A stretch of 64,000 bases of DNA from Alphaproteobacteria bacterium (GTDB lineage Bacteria > Pseudomonadota > Alphaproteobacteria > Micavibrionales > Micavibrionaceae), in the NCBI GenBank assembly GCA_009995045.1, contig JAACQG010000013.1:21833-85832 (forward strand), given 5' to 3'. This document shows positions 35,414 through 44,274 of the stretch, one piece after another. Each line of letters opens with the position of its first letter. Within the stretch, counting starts at the first letter, position 1. The translations under genes were made by a program, and so were the position numbers. The notes beneath the pieces were generated by a model that was given only the letters and a program-made list of their open reading frames with translations, searched no databases and was not told where the DNA came from.

Positions 35414-37240
35414 CTATTGGCAAGCTAGGCATTCTTCGTAATTGCTGCTTGCGGCTGCTTCGGCGGCGGCTTTTGATGCATCATCGGCTTGTGTACGTTT
35501 CCACGATGCGTTGCTTTCTGCGCGCTGCACTGATTTAGAGCGACAGTAATAAAGCGATTTTACGCCTTTCTTCCACGCATCCCAGTGAACCTGATGAAGC
35601 TCTGCCTTTTGAACATTCGCAGGAAGGAACACGTTCAAGCTTTGTGCCTGACACACAAATTTGGAACGATCGCCCGCATGCTCAATCAACCAACGCTGGT
35701 CAATTTCAAACGCAGTCTTGAACACGTCTTTTTCAAGATCGGAAAGGAAATCCAAATCTTGGACAGACCCTTCATTGGTGAAGATCGAAGACCAAACATC
35801 ATCTGTGTTCATGCCTTTTTCTTCCAAAAGCGCGACAAGATATTTGTTCTTAACAGGGAATGAACCGGACAATGTTTTATGCGTATACGCATTTGCCGCA
35901 TTTGGCTCAATACCCGGTGACGCGCCACCACAGATGATAGAGATCGACGCCGTTGGCGCAATCGCCGTCTTGTTCGAAAATCTTTCCATGATACCGTAAT
36001 CCGCCGCATCAGGACACGCACCGCGCTCCTCGGCAAGTTTCACAGACGCATCATCAGCTTGACGTTTGATGTGTTGGAATATCTTACGGTTCCAGACTTT
36101 AGACATCACGCCTTCCATCGGGAGCATTTTAGATTGCAAGAAACCATGGAAACCCATAACACCAAGACCAACCGAACGCTCACGCATTGCTGCGTATTTC
36201 GCACGCTTCATGGAATCGGGGGCTTTTTCGATGAAATCAGACAACACGTTATCAAGGAAACGCATCACATCTTCAACAAATGTTGGATGATCCTGCCACT
36301 CGTCATATTTCTCCAGATTGAGCGATGACAAACAACATACCGCCGTTCGATCATTCCCCAAATGGTCAACACCAGTCGGCAATGTGATCTCTGAACACAG
36401 GTTAGACATCTTAACATTCAAACCGGCCATCTTGTGATGCGCAGGAATTTGATCGTTTACATGGTCGATATAGATAATATAAGGCTCGCCAGTTTCCACA
36501 CGCGCCGTAAGAAGACGGACCCAAAGATCACGCGCGGGAATCGTGTCAACAACCGCATTATCTTTTGGTGATTTCAGCGCATAATCTTCGTTCGCTTCAA
36601 CCGCTTTCATGAACTTATTGTCCACCAAAACACCATGGTGAAGGTTGAGGGCTTTACGGTTTGGATCCCCACCTGTTGGGCGACGAATTTCAATAAATTC
36701 TTCAATTTCAGGGTGCCAGATAGGCAGATAAATCGCAGCAGACCCACGACGAAGTGACCCTTGGGAGATCGCAAGTGTAAGTGAATCCATCACACGGATG
36801 AACGGAACGATCCCTGATGTTTTACCATTACGGCCAACCTTTTCACCAATAGAGCGAACATTGCCCCAGTAAGAACCAATGCCCCCACCAAGTGACGCAA
36901 GCCATACATTCTCATTCCAAAGCTCAACAATATCACCTAAGGAGTCTTGTGTTTCGTTGAGGAAACAAGAGATTGGCAAACCGCGCGATGTACCACCATT
37001 CGATAGAACAGGCGTGGACGGCATAAACCAGAGTTTGGACATATAATCATACATGCGCTGTGCATGCTCACTATCATCCCCGTAGTAAACAGATACGCGT
37101 GCAAATAGATCTTGGTACTGTTCCTCCGGCATTAAATAACGATCCGTAAGGGTCGCCTTACCAAAGTCAGTTAAATTTTCATCGCGGGACCGATCGATTT
37201 GAACACGATTTCCCCGCTCCATTTGCGCAACGTCAAACAT
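35414..37240 (-). CDS. nrdA: Ribonucleotide reductase alpha subunit, class Ia
   Basis: Catalytic subunit reducing ribonucleoside diphosphates. The 608 residues start directly at the barrel domain: the N-terminal ATP-cone activity site of E. coli NrdA is absent. Catalytic Cys residues are visible in LPISCF, NLCSEITLP and the CCLSSLNL segment, and the C-terminal redox pair is in EECLACQ. The radical-transfer Tyr pair lies in KSLYYCRS. Lack of the cone predicts no dATP shut-off at this subunit, and NrdB has no added cone either, so overall activity may be controlled mainly by transcription (NrdR). Confidence 0.95.
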   Translation of the reverse strand: MFDVAQMERGNRVQIDRSRDENLTDFGKATLTDRYLMPEEQYQDLFARVSVYYGDDSEHAQRMYDYMSKLWFMPSTPVLSNGGTSRGLPISCFLNETQDSLGDIVELWNENVWLASLGGGIGSYWGNVRSIGEKVGRNGKTSGIVPFIRVMDSLTLAISQGSLRRGSAAIYLPIWHPEIEEFIEIRRPTGGDPNRKALNLHHGVLVDNKFMKAVEANEDYALKSPKDNAVVDTIPARDLWVRLLTARVETGEPYIIYIDHVNDQIPAHHKMAGLNVKMSNLCSEITLPTGVDHLGNDRTAVCCLSSLNLEKYDEWQDHPTFVEDVMRFLDNVLSDFIEKAPDSMKRAKYAAMRERSVGLGVMGFHGFLQSKMLPMEGVMSKVWNRKIFQHIKRQADDASVKLAEERGACPDAADYGIMERFSNKTAIAPTASISIICGGASPGIEPNAANAYTHKTLSGSFPVKNKYLVALLEEKGMNTDDVWSSIFTNEGSVQDLDFLSDLEKDVFKTAFEIDQRWLIEHAGDRSKFVCQAQSLNVFLPANVQKAELHQVHWDAWKKGVKSLYYCRSKSVQRAESNASWKRTQADDASKAAAEAAASSNYEECLACQ

Positions 37241-37401
37241 GAGCTTACTCCTATAGCTTATTTATAGACCCGAGTTTTGAATTTAACCCATACAGATCAA
37301 TTATTTTTGGGATGCCGATTATGCGTGAAACACAATCTGTAGCGTTTTGTTAAATTTAAGCTACTACATCTCGTGGTATGCCGCAATACGACTATATTCC
37401 T

Positions 37402-37417
37402 AAAATCTGCAGATTTT
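37402..37417. promoter_or_regulatory. 16-bp perfect palindrome between nrdA and pyk
   Basis: AAAATCTGCAGATTTT is its own reverse complement. It sits in the 423-base divergent region 37241-37663, which otherwise shows only AT-rich sequence and no supported gene. It is an operator candidate for nrdA or pyk. Confidence 0.35.
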
Positions 37418-37663
37418 CTTCAAAAATCTTTGTTTTTCAATTTATTATTCAACCTATCCACGACCATATCCCCATGCATTTTTCTGTCTTTTCGCCATAT
37501 TTGACATGTATAAGACACAATATTTCAAGATTCTGGCCAAGCCGTGATCCTTAATATTGGAATGTTTACGCGGTTATGAATAACAAACGCACCCTAGGCC
37601 AAAGAATCGATTCCATGCTATGATTCGTAGGTAAAGCTACTCTCTTTTGTGAGGATAAAACAC

Positions 37664-39106
37664 ATGACCAATCCCTCTGACGCCAAACGCCAAACCAAGA
37701 TTCTCGCCACGCTCGGCCCTGCATCAAACACCAAAGACAAGATTCGCGCGCTCATCGACGCAGGCGTCAACGCATTCCGTCTGAATTTCAGCCACGGCAC
37801 GCATGATGACCATAAGGCAATGCTGGAGATCATCCGCGAGCTCGAATCGGAGATGAAGCGCCCAATTGCGATTGTAGCCGATATGCAGGGGCCAAAATTA
37901 CGAATCGGCACATTCAAAAATGATTCGGTTCAAATGGAACGCGGCATGCGCATCACATTCGATTCGAACCCCGAACCCGGCGACGAATCGCGTGTCTACC
38001 TGCCGCACCCCGAAGTGATGAAAGCGCTAGAGATAGATGGCCTCTTCTTTCTTGATGACGGAAAGGTCCGCTGCCGCATCCGTGAAAAAGGAAATGACGA
38101 GCACGGCCCCTATGTAGTCGCAGAGATTCGCGCAGGGGGAAAACTCTCCAATAAAAAAGGCCTCAATGTACCGGGCGCTTATCTGGAAATTCCTGCGCTG
38201 ACGGAAAAAGACAAAACCGATCTTAAGGCCGCCCTCGACATGGGCGCGGATTGGATCGCACAAAGTTTCGTGCAAACCGCCGAAGACGTACAAGAAGCAT
38301 TAGACTTGATTGATGGCCGCGCTGCGCTGATCGTGAAGTTAGAAAAACCCGCGGCAATAGAAAATCTTGAAGACATCGTCGCCCTTGCCGATGGTGTCAT
38401 GCTCGCGCGCGGCGATCTTGGCGTAGAAATCCCGCCCGAAGATGTACCGAGCGTACAAAAACGTGTCGTGCGCTATGTACGCGCGGCGGGTAAGCCGATG
38501 GTGGTTGCGACCCAAATGCTCGAATCGATGATCACCTCTTCACGCCCCACCCGCGCCGAAGCCTCCGATGTTGCCACTGCTGTCTATGATGGCGCGGATG
38601 CTGTGATGCTCTCCGCTGAAACCGCTGCGGGAGAGCATCCGATTCGCTCCGTCGATATGATGCATAAAATCTGCGCGCGCACTGAACAAGACGATATATA
38701 CGACCAGTTTATGACCGACACCCACCCCGATACAATCGGTGACCCATCGGATTCAATCGCAACCGCCGCTGGCTATGTTGCCGAAGATATCGAAGCCACG
38801 GCAATCGTCACCTATACGATGTCCGGCTCAACCGCATACCGCATGGCGCGTCAACGCCCCGCAGTACCGATACTTTGCCTCACACCAAACATCGCCGTCG
38901 CCCGCCGTCTTGGCCTCGCTTATGGCGTACACAGTGTACATGACCCGGAAATCCAAGGTGATTTCAGCGGTCCAGTCCCCCATGCTTGCCAAATCTTACA
39001 GCAACAAAACCTCGCAAAAATAGGCGACCGCTTCGTCATGACCGCAGGCGTGCCATTCGGCGTGGCGGGAACAACGAATATTTTAAGAATTGCGGAAGTG
39101 GAGTAA
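37664..39106 (+). CDS. pyk: Pyruvate kinase
   Basis: Last step of glycolysis, PEP plus ADP to pyruvate plus ATP. Its 480 residues contain the full set: TKILATLGPAS at the start, FRLNFSHGTHDDH, the metal/substrate region GVMLARGDLGVEIPPEDVP, and MLESMITSSRPTRAEASDVA followed by DGADAVMLSAETAAGE. The C-terminal allosteric-type domain is present. ATG 37664 follows TGAGGATAAAACAC; an in-frame GTG at 37649 is less likely. The promoter region is shared divergently with nrdA. Confidence 0.96.
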   Translation: MTNPSDAKRQTKILATLGPASNTKDKIRALIDAGVNAFRLNFSHGTHDDHKAMLEIIRELESEMKRPIAIVADMQGPKLRIGTFKNDSVQMERGMRITFDSNPEPGDESRVYLPHPEVMKALEIDGLFFLDDGKVRCRIREKGNDEHGPYVVAEIRAGGKLSNKKGLNVPGAYLEIPALTEKDKTDLKAALDMGADWIAQSFVQTAEDVQEALDLIDGRAALIVKLEKPAAIENLEDIVALADGVMLARGDLGVEIPPEDVPSVQKRVVRYVRAAGKPMVVATQMLESMITSSRPTRAEASDVATAVYDGADAVMLSAETAAGEHPIRSVDMMHKICARTEQDDIYDQFMTDTHPDTIGDPSDSIATAAGYVAEDIEATAIVTYTMSGSTAYRMARQRPAVPILCLTPNIAVARRLGLAYGVHSVHDPEIQGDFSGPVPHACQILQQQNLAKIGDRFVMTAGVPFGVAGTTNILRIAEVE

Positions 39107-39111
39107 CAAAA

Positions 39112-39133
39112 AACGCGAGGCATGCCCCGCGTT
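39112..39133 (-). terminator. Rho-independent terminator of the BTLCP gene
   Basis: AACGCG and CGCGTT arms extended by GGCATGCC, with TTTTTT following on the minus strand. It also separates the convergent pyk gene. Confidence 0.75.
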
Positions 39134-39159
39134 CATATTCGACCAATATATTCTTTAAA

Positions 39160-40080
39160 TTAATCCGCGCTCGCAACAATGGTGTTGGTTGGTGCTTGAT
39201 GCAACCACCATGCTTGGCGATTGATGGAGTAAATCGGGCGGTAACGCCCCGCGCGTTCGGCGTCAACCAAAGTCTTGATCTGATTATCGAGGATATATGC
39301 GCCTTCATTCGTGTAAGCCACCAAAACCGCATGTGGAATATTCTTAACCGTGTCTTGAACAATCGCAATACGAAGACGCTCTTCCGGGAAACCCAATGAT
39401 TTAAGCGCCGCATATTTCGCAATCGCAAAATCTTCACAATCGCCGCCGCGTTTCAAAAACTCGACCGGTGTTGCCCAATAATCGCTCTGACCCCAGTTAC
39501 GCTGATCAACAATGTAACGTGTCTGATTAACAAGCTTGTTAACGCCGCGCACCATGTCTTTCATGGATTGTCCTTTAAATGTGTTCACGTCTTTTTGAAA
39601 GTCGCGCACCACATCAAGATTGGCTTGTTGCTTAAGCTGGCGATCAAACCGCGCAAACATCCCTGTCCATTTTGTAAACGCCTTAAGGTTGCGATCTTTT
39701 TTCTCGGCAGTGCCAAGCAAATTAGGGTAAGACGCAACGCGGCCAAACTCGGCGCTTGCGCTAGCCATTTGAACGCCTTTCATCGGCTCGGCATGCGCAC
39801 GCTTGCCATGAAGGCTGGTCAATGACGCCGCAAATAACAATGCTGTCGCTGCGGTGCGCAATGCATATTGACGCCCGAGAAGCATTTTAAGTTGGAATGG
39901 AGAGATTTTAGAGGTGTCTACAAGGATTTGTCCCAAAGGACGCGCCGTTTCTTTTTGTGCATGCAGTGCGTGACGCAATTCGTGTTGGTCGATGACACCT
40001 TTTTGAACCAAGATCTCGCCGAGCTTATTGCGCTCGATCGTCTTACGAATACTGCTTAAAAATCCTGTTTTCTTACTCAT
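39160..40080 (-). CDS. BTLCP transglutaminase-like cysteine protease with N-terminal MshEN-like domain
   Basis: A 306-residue three-part protein. Residues 19-42 and 48-71 are two 24-residue repeats of the MshEN form [RK]LGxxLxxxGxxxxxxLxxxLxxQ, with a five-residue gap as in c-di-GMP-binding MshEN domains. Residues 73-97 form a membrane segment. The rest is a BTLCP (LapG-type) protease with catalytic Cys215 in RGGDCEDF, His250 in IPHAVLV and Asp265 in YILDNQ. LapG proteases cleave surface adhesins under c-di-GMP control through LapD; here sensor and protease appear to be one polypeptide. The domains are seen; ligand and substrate are inferred. Confidence 0.85.
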   Translation of the reverse strand: MSKKTGFLSSIRKTIERNKLGEILVQKGVIDQHELRHALHAQKETARPLGQILVDTSKISPFQLKMLLGRQYALRTAATALLFAASLTSLHGKRAHAEPMKGVQMASASAEFGRVASYPNLLGTAEKKDRNLKAFTKWTGMFARFDRQLKQQANLDVVRDFQKDVNTFKGQSMKDMVRGVNKLVNQTRYIVDQRNWGQSDYWATPVEFLKRGGDCEDFAIAKYAALKSLGFPEERLRIAIVQDTVKNIPHAVLVAYTNEGAYILDNQIKTLVDAERAGRYRPIYSINRQAWWLHQAPTNTIVASAD

Positions 40081-40254
40081 GTTAATATTGCCCTCTTTTT
40101 TTACTCAGCAATTACGAATGCCCTATATGTCGTAAATTACCCTATTTAATATGAACCCTAGATTTATTATGCCTGAGAAAGATTGACGAATGCCTAACGA
40201 AGCGGCATATTTCCCTCAAATTGTATCTATTTATACGCAAGTGAAAAATACGCC

Positions 40255-41781
40255 ATGAGCGACCCTAAGCAGCTGAAAGAATTAGTAAATTTAATGAGTG
40301 ATGTGCCTGTGCTCGTCATTGGCGATATCATGCTCGATAAATTTATTTACGGAAATGTTGAAAGAATTTCACCCGAAAGCCCTGTTCCTGTCCTATCCGT
40401 AAAGCGCGAAGACCAGATGTTGGGCGGCGCTGGTAACACGCTTGCGAACCTTGCGGGGCTAAATGCCGCGCCACATATTATAAGCGTTATCGGCGAAGAC
40501 GCCGCCGCCGACTCCCTAAAGGCGCAGCTAAAAGCGTTAAACATTGATGATGAAAACCTCGTGATCGAACAAAACCGTCCGACAACCTTAAAGACACGCT
40601 TCCTCGCAGGGCATCAACAACTCCTGCGCAGCGACTACGAATATAAAACCCCCATCGCCGAAGCAACCAAAGCCGCTATCCTTGCCAAGGCCGCAACATT
40701 GATCCCATCGGTAAAAGCGATCATCATCTCCGATTACGGCAAGGGCATGCTATCCAAGGCGCTGATTGCGGACGTTATGAATTTGGCCAATGATGCGGGT
40801 ATACCCGTGATTGTCGATCCGAAGGGACAGGATTTTTCTATCTATAAAGGGGCAACCGCGATCACCCCCAATAAGAAAGAGCTTTCCGATGCAACAAAAG
40901 GGCGCAGCGTCGATCAGGACGCGCAAGTGGTTGCCGCTGCCAATGAATTGATCGAGACATGCGGCATTCAATCAGTCATCGCCACACGCTCAAAAGATGG
41001 CATGAGCGTCATCGAAAAAGACAAAGCACCGCTGCATCTGCGCTCTTCTGATATCGAAGTTTATGATGTATCCGGCGCAGGCGATAGCGTGATCGCAACC
41101 ATCGCCGCGTCATTGGCTGCTGGCGGCTCCCTCCAAGATGCGGCAAGGCTCGCCAATATATCAGGCTCAATTGTTGTCACAAAAGTGGGCACCGCCCCGA
41201 TTCGGGCGCGGGAGTTGATTGACGCCCTCGACAGCGATCTTGGTGATGTCCTGATCAAACATTACGCCAAATCAAAAACCCTCCTGCGACAGGCCGAATG
41301 TCTGGAATGGGATGAAGCCGCCGAGCGTATCAAGCGCTGGAAAGCGCAAGGGTTGAAAGTAGGCTTTACCAATGGCTGTTTCGATGTTTTGCATTCCGGT
41401 CATGTGCGCTACCTCGATCAGGCGCGTGAATTATGTGACCGCCTCGTCCTTGGCCTCAATTGTGATTCCTCGGTAAAAATCCTAAAAGGGCCAAGCCGCC
41501 CGATCCATGATGAGCAATCCCGCGCCGATGTGTTGGGCGCATTATCTTCGGTCGACCTTGTCGTGTTATTTGGAGCAAAAGAATCAGGCGACGACAATAC
41601 CGCGATTGAACTGCTTAAAACCATTAAGCCGGATTTCTATGTTAAGGGCGGAGATTACACCGTCGACCAAATCCCCGAGGCGCCAACCGTGATCGGTTAT
41701 GGCGGTGAAGTCAAAATCATGTCCGTCTTCGAGGGGCATTCCACTACAAACTCCGTCAAACGTATGAACGCGGCGGAATAA
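40255..41781 (+). CDS. hldE: Bifunctional heptose-7-phosphate kinase / heptose-1-phosphate adenylyltransferase
   Basis: Makes ADP-heptose for the LPS inner core. The 508 residues hold an N-terminal PfkB/ribokinase-type kinase (GGAGNTLANLAGL; catalytic DVSGAGDSVIATIAA near residue 265). The C-terminal nucleotidyltransferase has the NGCFDVLHSGHVRYL motif near residue 370 and VKGGDYTVDQIPEA. Both halves are complete, so the protein should do both steps. No other LPS-core gene is in the window. There is no clear Shine-Dalgarno; a 22-codon ORF ends on its start codon. Confidence 0.95.
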   Translation: MSDPKQLKELVNLMSDVPVLVIGDIMLDKFIYGNVERISPESPVPVLSVKREDQMLGGAGNTLANLAGLNAAPHIISVIGEDAAADSLKAQLKALNIDDENLVIEQNRPTTLKTRFLAGHQQLLRSDYEYKTPIAEATKAAILAKAATLIPSVKAIIISDYGKGMLSKALIADVMNLANDAGIPVIVDPKGQDFSIYKGATAITPNKKELSDATKGRSVDQDAQVVAAANELIETCGIQSVIATRSKDGMSVIEKDKAPLHLRSSDIEVYDVSGAGDSVIATIAASLAAGGSLQDAARLANISGSIVVTKVGTAPIRARELIDALDSDLGDVLIKHYAKSKTLLRQAECLEWDEAAERIKRWKAQGLKVGFTNGCFDVLHSGHVRYLDQARELCDRLVLGLNCDSSVKILKGPSRPIHDEQSRADVLGALSSVDLVVLFGAKESGDDNTAIELLKTIKPDFYVKGGDYTVDQIPEAPTVIGYGGEVKIMSVFEGHSTTNSVKRMNAAE

Positions 41782-41868
41782 AACGCATAATGAATAGACA
41801 ATAATCACTACATGTTGTGGCTTGTGAAAAAGATGCAACAATATGTTGACTTTGCATGATTCTTAAAT

Positions 41869-41887
41869 GAGAATGATTATCATTAAC
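41869..41887 (+). promoter_or_regulatory. Fur box upstream of a 78-residue protein
   Basis: GAGAATGATTATCATTAAC contains a perfect 13-base palindrome and matches most of the classical 19-base Fur box. TTGACT at 41846 lies 17 bases before it, so the box covers the -10 region of a plausible promoter. Confidence 0.8.
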
Positions 41888-41914
41888 GAAACCCTTTATT
41901 CTAAGGAGCTTACC

Positions 41915-42151
41915 ATGATCCTCTCTGATTTCCTCACCCTCGACACCTATTTCGACAACCAGGCATCCGCGCAATTTTTCGAAGAATGCAGCCATAAATA
42001 CGGCGTAGAGCCGATACGAAAATGCCTGAGGGCAGGGGATTTGGCGTGTCGAAAAATCCTGATGGGCCCGGATGTTGGCAAAACGCTGCTCTGGATCACG
42101 GAAAAAGGTCGACAAAAAGCCCGCGAGAGCGCAATGACAAACGCCGTATAA
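41915..42151 (+). CDS. Fur-box-controlled small protein, 78 aa
   Basis: A 78-residue soluble protein of unknown family: ILSDFLTLDTYFDNQASAQF, HKYGVEPIRKCLRAGDLACRK with two Cys, then TLLWITEKGRQKARE. ATG 41915 is chosen because AAGGAGC stands seven bases upstream; the earlier in-frame ATG at 41867 lies inside the Fur box and has no ribosome-binding site. The helical C-terminal part resembles a small winged-helix or regulatory protein, but I cannot name it. Iron-starvation induction is inferred from the box. Confidence 0.7.
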   Translation: MILSDFLTLDTYFDNQASAQFFEECSHKYGVEPIRKCLRAGDLACRKILMGPDVGKTLLWITEKGRQKARESAMTNAV

Positions 42152-42224
42152 ACAGGGCTATACCTAAAGCGAAACTCTTGCTATCATAAACATGTAATTT
42201 CGATCCCATTCAGGAAGCTTTCAC

Positions 42225-42863
42225 ATGCAAAAATTCGCTCTCATCCTTGGTCTCTCCGCCGCAACCATATCCCTCAACGCTTGTAAAACAGTCATGAACC
42301 CGACATTCATTCCATCGGGCTACGCGCATCACCACGGTGAATTCAAAGCACCACCGGCCGATGACCCATGGAGCATCGGGTATGATTACACCCGCGCAGA
42401 AAATGCAGCAGTGTTAAACCAATGGAAAGCAGTCGCCGCGGATCTAACGGATAAAATTGAAGATGTTGCCCCGCTATCAGGCGCGCCAATTTTCCTCTCA
42501 TCACCAAAACTTGATAACGCATTTACATTAAGCCTCGACCATGCATTGCGTGAAGAATTCCGCGAGCGCGGCTATCGCTTGGCCTCCATCCCTAGCGAAG
42601 ACACAATCAAGCTCCAGGTCTCTAGCTATGATCCGGAATTTACAGATGTGATGCGCAGCTATGAATTAAATGATCAGGAAGAAATCGACCGTCCCGAACC
42701 ACCCGCCGAAATCACCAAAGATTTAATATTGAAAGTCGACGGCCTTGTCGGTGACACCCCAACAACATTGGTGCAGTCATCATACGAGCTGCCGCTATAC
42801 GGCTATCAAGACGAACAGCTATATTTCCCATTGGGACAAAACATTGCTGAGGTTTGGCGCTAA
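42225..42863 (+). CDS. Putative lipoprotein, 212 aa
   Basis: Lipoprotein signal with lipobox LNAC at about residue 20. The mature part has a low-complexity start, then LDNAFTLSLDHALREEFRERGYRL, a helix-strand unit like those in FlgO/LpoB-type envelope proteins. No firm family. AGGAAGC lies before the ATG. The stop TAATG overlaps the start of the next lipoprotein gene by one base, so the two are translationally coupled and probably work together at the outer membrane. Confidence 0.75.
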   Translation: MQKFALILGLSAATISLNACKTVMNPTFIPSGYAHHHGEFKAPPADDPWSIGYDYTRAENAAVLNQWKAVAADLTDKIEDVAPLSGAPIFLSSPKLDNAFTLSLDHALREEFRERGYRLASIPSEDTIKLQVSSYDPEFTDVMRSYELNDQEEIDRPEPPAEITKDLILKVDGLVGDTPTTLVQSSYELPLYGYQDEQLYFPLGQNIAEVWR

Positions 42864-43426
42864 TGAGCAAGCCTTGGCTTCTCCTTCCGCTGTCTCTGGT
42901 CGCACTTTCAGGGTGTGAGCCTGTATTACTAGGCGCAGGGATTTTGGCCGCGGATAGAATCATCAACGAAGAAGACCCCAATTTCGCGGCGCAAAACTAC
43001 GCGGTTGCGGATTTTCTTATCCAACAAGCCGACACATTCATCAAACCCACAGATTTGATCACAGCCGAGCCATTGACAGATATTCAATCTCCCGAAATAT
43101 CGACCACAATTGCAAAATTAATCCCTGAACAAATCGGTATCCGCCTGTCCCAACTGGGCTATCGTATGGATCTATCACAGGTCACAACAAGCAATGATAC
43201 ATCATATCTTCGCCCCGCCTCCGTTAAGGGTGAAAAGCCAAGCTTCATCATTACAGGAACATATTTGCGTAGAAACAGACGCGATGTAGACATCAAAACA
43301 CGCATCATTGATTTGGAAAATAACCGCATTGTCGCCGTGTTTGATTATTCAATATCAATGAGCCGCGGCGTGCGCGAGTTATCCACGCCGAAGCCAAAAA
43401 TCATCCGCACGACAAAGACGCAATAA
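42863..43426 (+). CDS. FlgO-like lipoprotein
   Basis: A 187-residue lipoprotein (lipobox LSGC at about residue 17). The body follows the FlgO pattern: NYAVADFLIQQADTF, a strand, then a helix ending QIGIRLSQLGYRM, then FIITGTYLRRNRRDVDIKTRIIDLENNRIVAVFDY. In vibrios FlgO is an outer-membrane lipoprotein that supports flagellar function. No flagellar genes are nearby, so its role here is uncertain. It is coupled by TAATG overlap to the preceding lipoprotein gene. Confidence 0.72.
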   Translation: MSKPWLLLPLSLVALSGCEPVLLGAGILAADRIINEEDPNFAAQNYAVADFLIQQADTFIKPTDLITAEPLTDIQSPEISTTIAKLIPEQIGIRLSQLGYRMDLSQVTTSNDTSYLRPASVKGEKPSFIITGTYLRRNRRDVDIKTRIIDLENNRIVAVFDYSISMSRGVRELSTPKPKIIRTTKTQ

Positions 43427-43461
43427 TAAAAGACACAGTAATATTAGCGTATAAATTGTGA

Positions 43462-44274
43462 TTATCGTGTCATCAAAACGTGATAAAAATGATACTCATC
43501 AGATGTACCATTCGCACCATTTGTATCGACCGCGCATTTAACACAGCCCTGCGGCGCGGGACGAGGGGCCGAAGTATTCGGATCATGTTCAAAGCTGGTC
43601 GCGCTCTCATCCATCGTGTTGATCGTGCTATAAAACTGACGCGCATCATCAAAACGTGCAATCGCACCCGCATTCACGCATGATCCACCATTGGTGGCTG
43701 AGGCGCTGCTCGTGCCATCATCATCCATGGTGCCATTTTGCCCATTAAGCGCATTGACCTTGTCGCAAAAAGCCTTCGTTACATGTGGCAACACTGCAAC
43801 CAATTCCGCACGATCACTGCGCCCCATGCCGGGCACATGCGTGCTGGCGTAAAATTCCCACGGACTTCCGTCATTCACGCCTTTTGGTGGCTCACGATAA
43901 TTTGCGCCGCCCCCCTCACGATCAAAAACCTGATCACGTTTATCGCTATCAGCCGCAAAATCGCCATAATCCGCATGTGCATCATAATGCGCAAAGCGAA
44001 TATCGCTCTCGCTGAAACCTTGTTGCATAATAAAAGCAACTGCGCGTTCCAATTCGGAGGCATAGCGCTGCACTTCACTGGCGCGTAAAACCAAAGCCTC
44101 GCCATCAATATTGCTGCCATCTGGGCGGTTCGAACGTGTCACCGCCGCGGTCAACAACCCAATCAATGCAATCGCAAGCAAAATCATGAATAGGACATTC
44201 CCGCGCTCGCCATGGCGCGGGTTATGATGATCGAAAGTGCGTTGAGTGGGAAGATGAGGTGCGGGCATACGCAT
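43462..44274 (-). CDS. Pseudopilin-like membrane-anchored protein (paralogue 1)
   Basis: A 270-residue protein with a basic N-terminus, then RHGERGNVLFMILLAIALIGLL at about residues 20-41, a pilin-like hydrophobic helix, and a large Gly/Asp/Asn-rich external part with several Cys. The end EYHFYHVLMTR closely matches the end of the protein encoded at 50383-51159, as does the GERG-x-x-LF start. The type IV prepilin Gly/Glu cleavage pattern is only loosely met. It begins on the last base of the carboxypeptidase gene, so the two are co-transcribed. Confidence 0.72.
   Translation of the reverse strand: MRMPAPHLPTQRTFDHHNPRHGERGNVLFMILLAIALIGLLTAAVTRSNRPDGSNIDGEALVLRASEVQRYASELERAVAFIMQQGFSESDIRFAHYDAHADYGDFAADSDKRDQVFDREGGGANYREPPKGVNDGSPWEFYASTHVPGMGRSDRAELVAVLPHVTKAFCDKVNALNGQNGTMDDDGTSSASATNGGSCVNAGAIARFDDARQFYSTINTMDESATSFEHDPNTSAPRPAPQGCVKCAVDTNGANGTSDEYHFYHVLMTR

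Noticed and set aside
37498-37527. NrdR-like sequence ACACAATATTTC upstream of nrdA
   Set aside because: Only one box is recognisable. The nearest similar sequence is 23 bases away, not a spacing typical of NrdR pairs.
37576-37623. 15-codon ORF upstream of pyk as a leader peptide
   Set aside because: It has no ribosome-binding site and no attenuator-like hairpins, and its composition is unremarkable.
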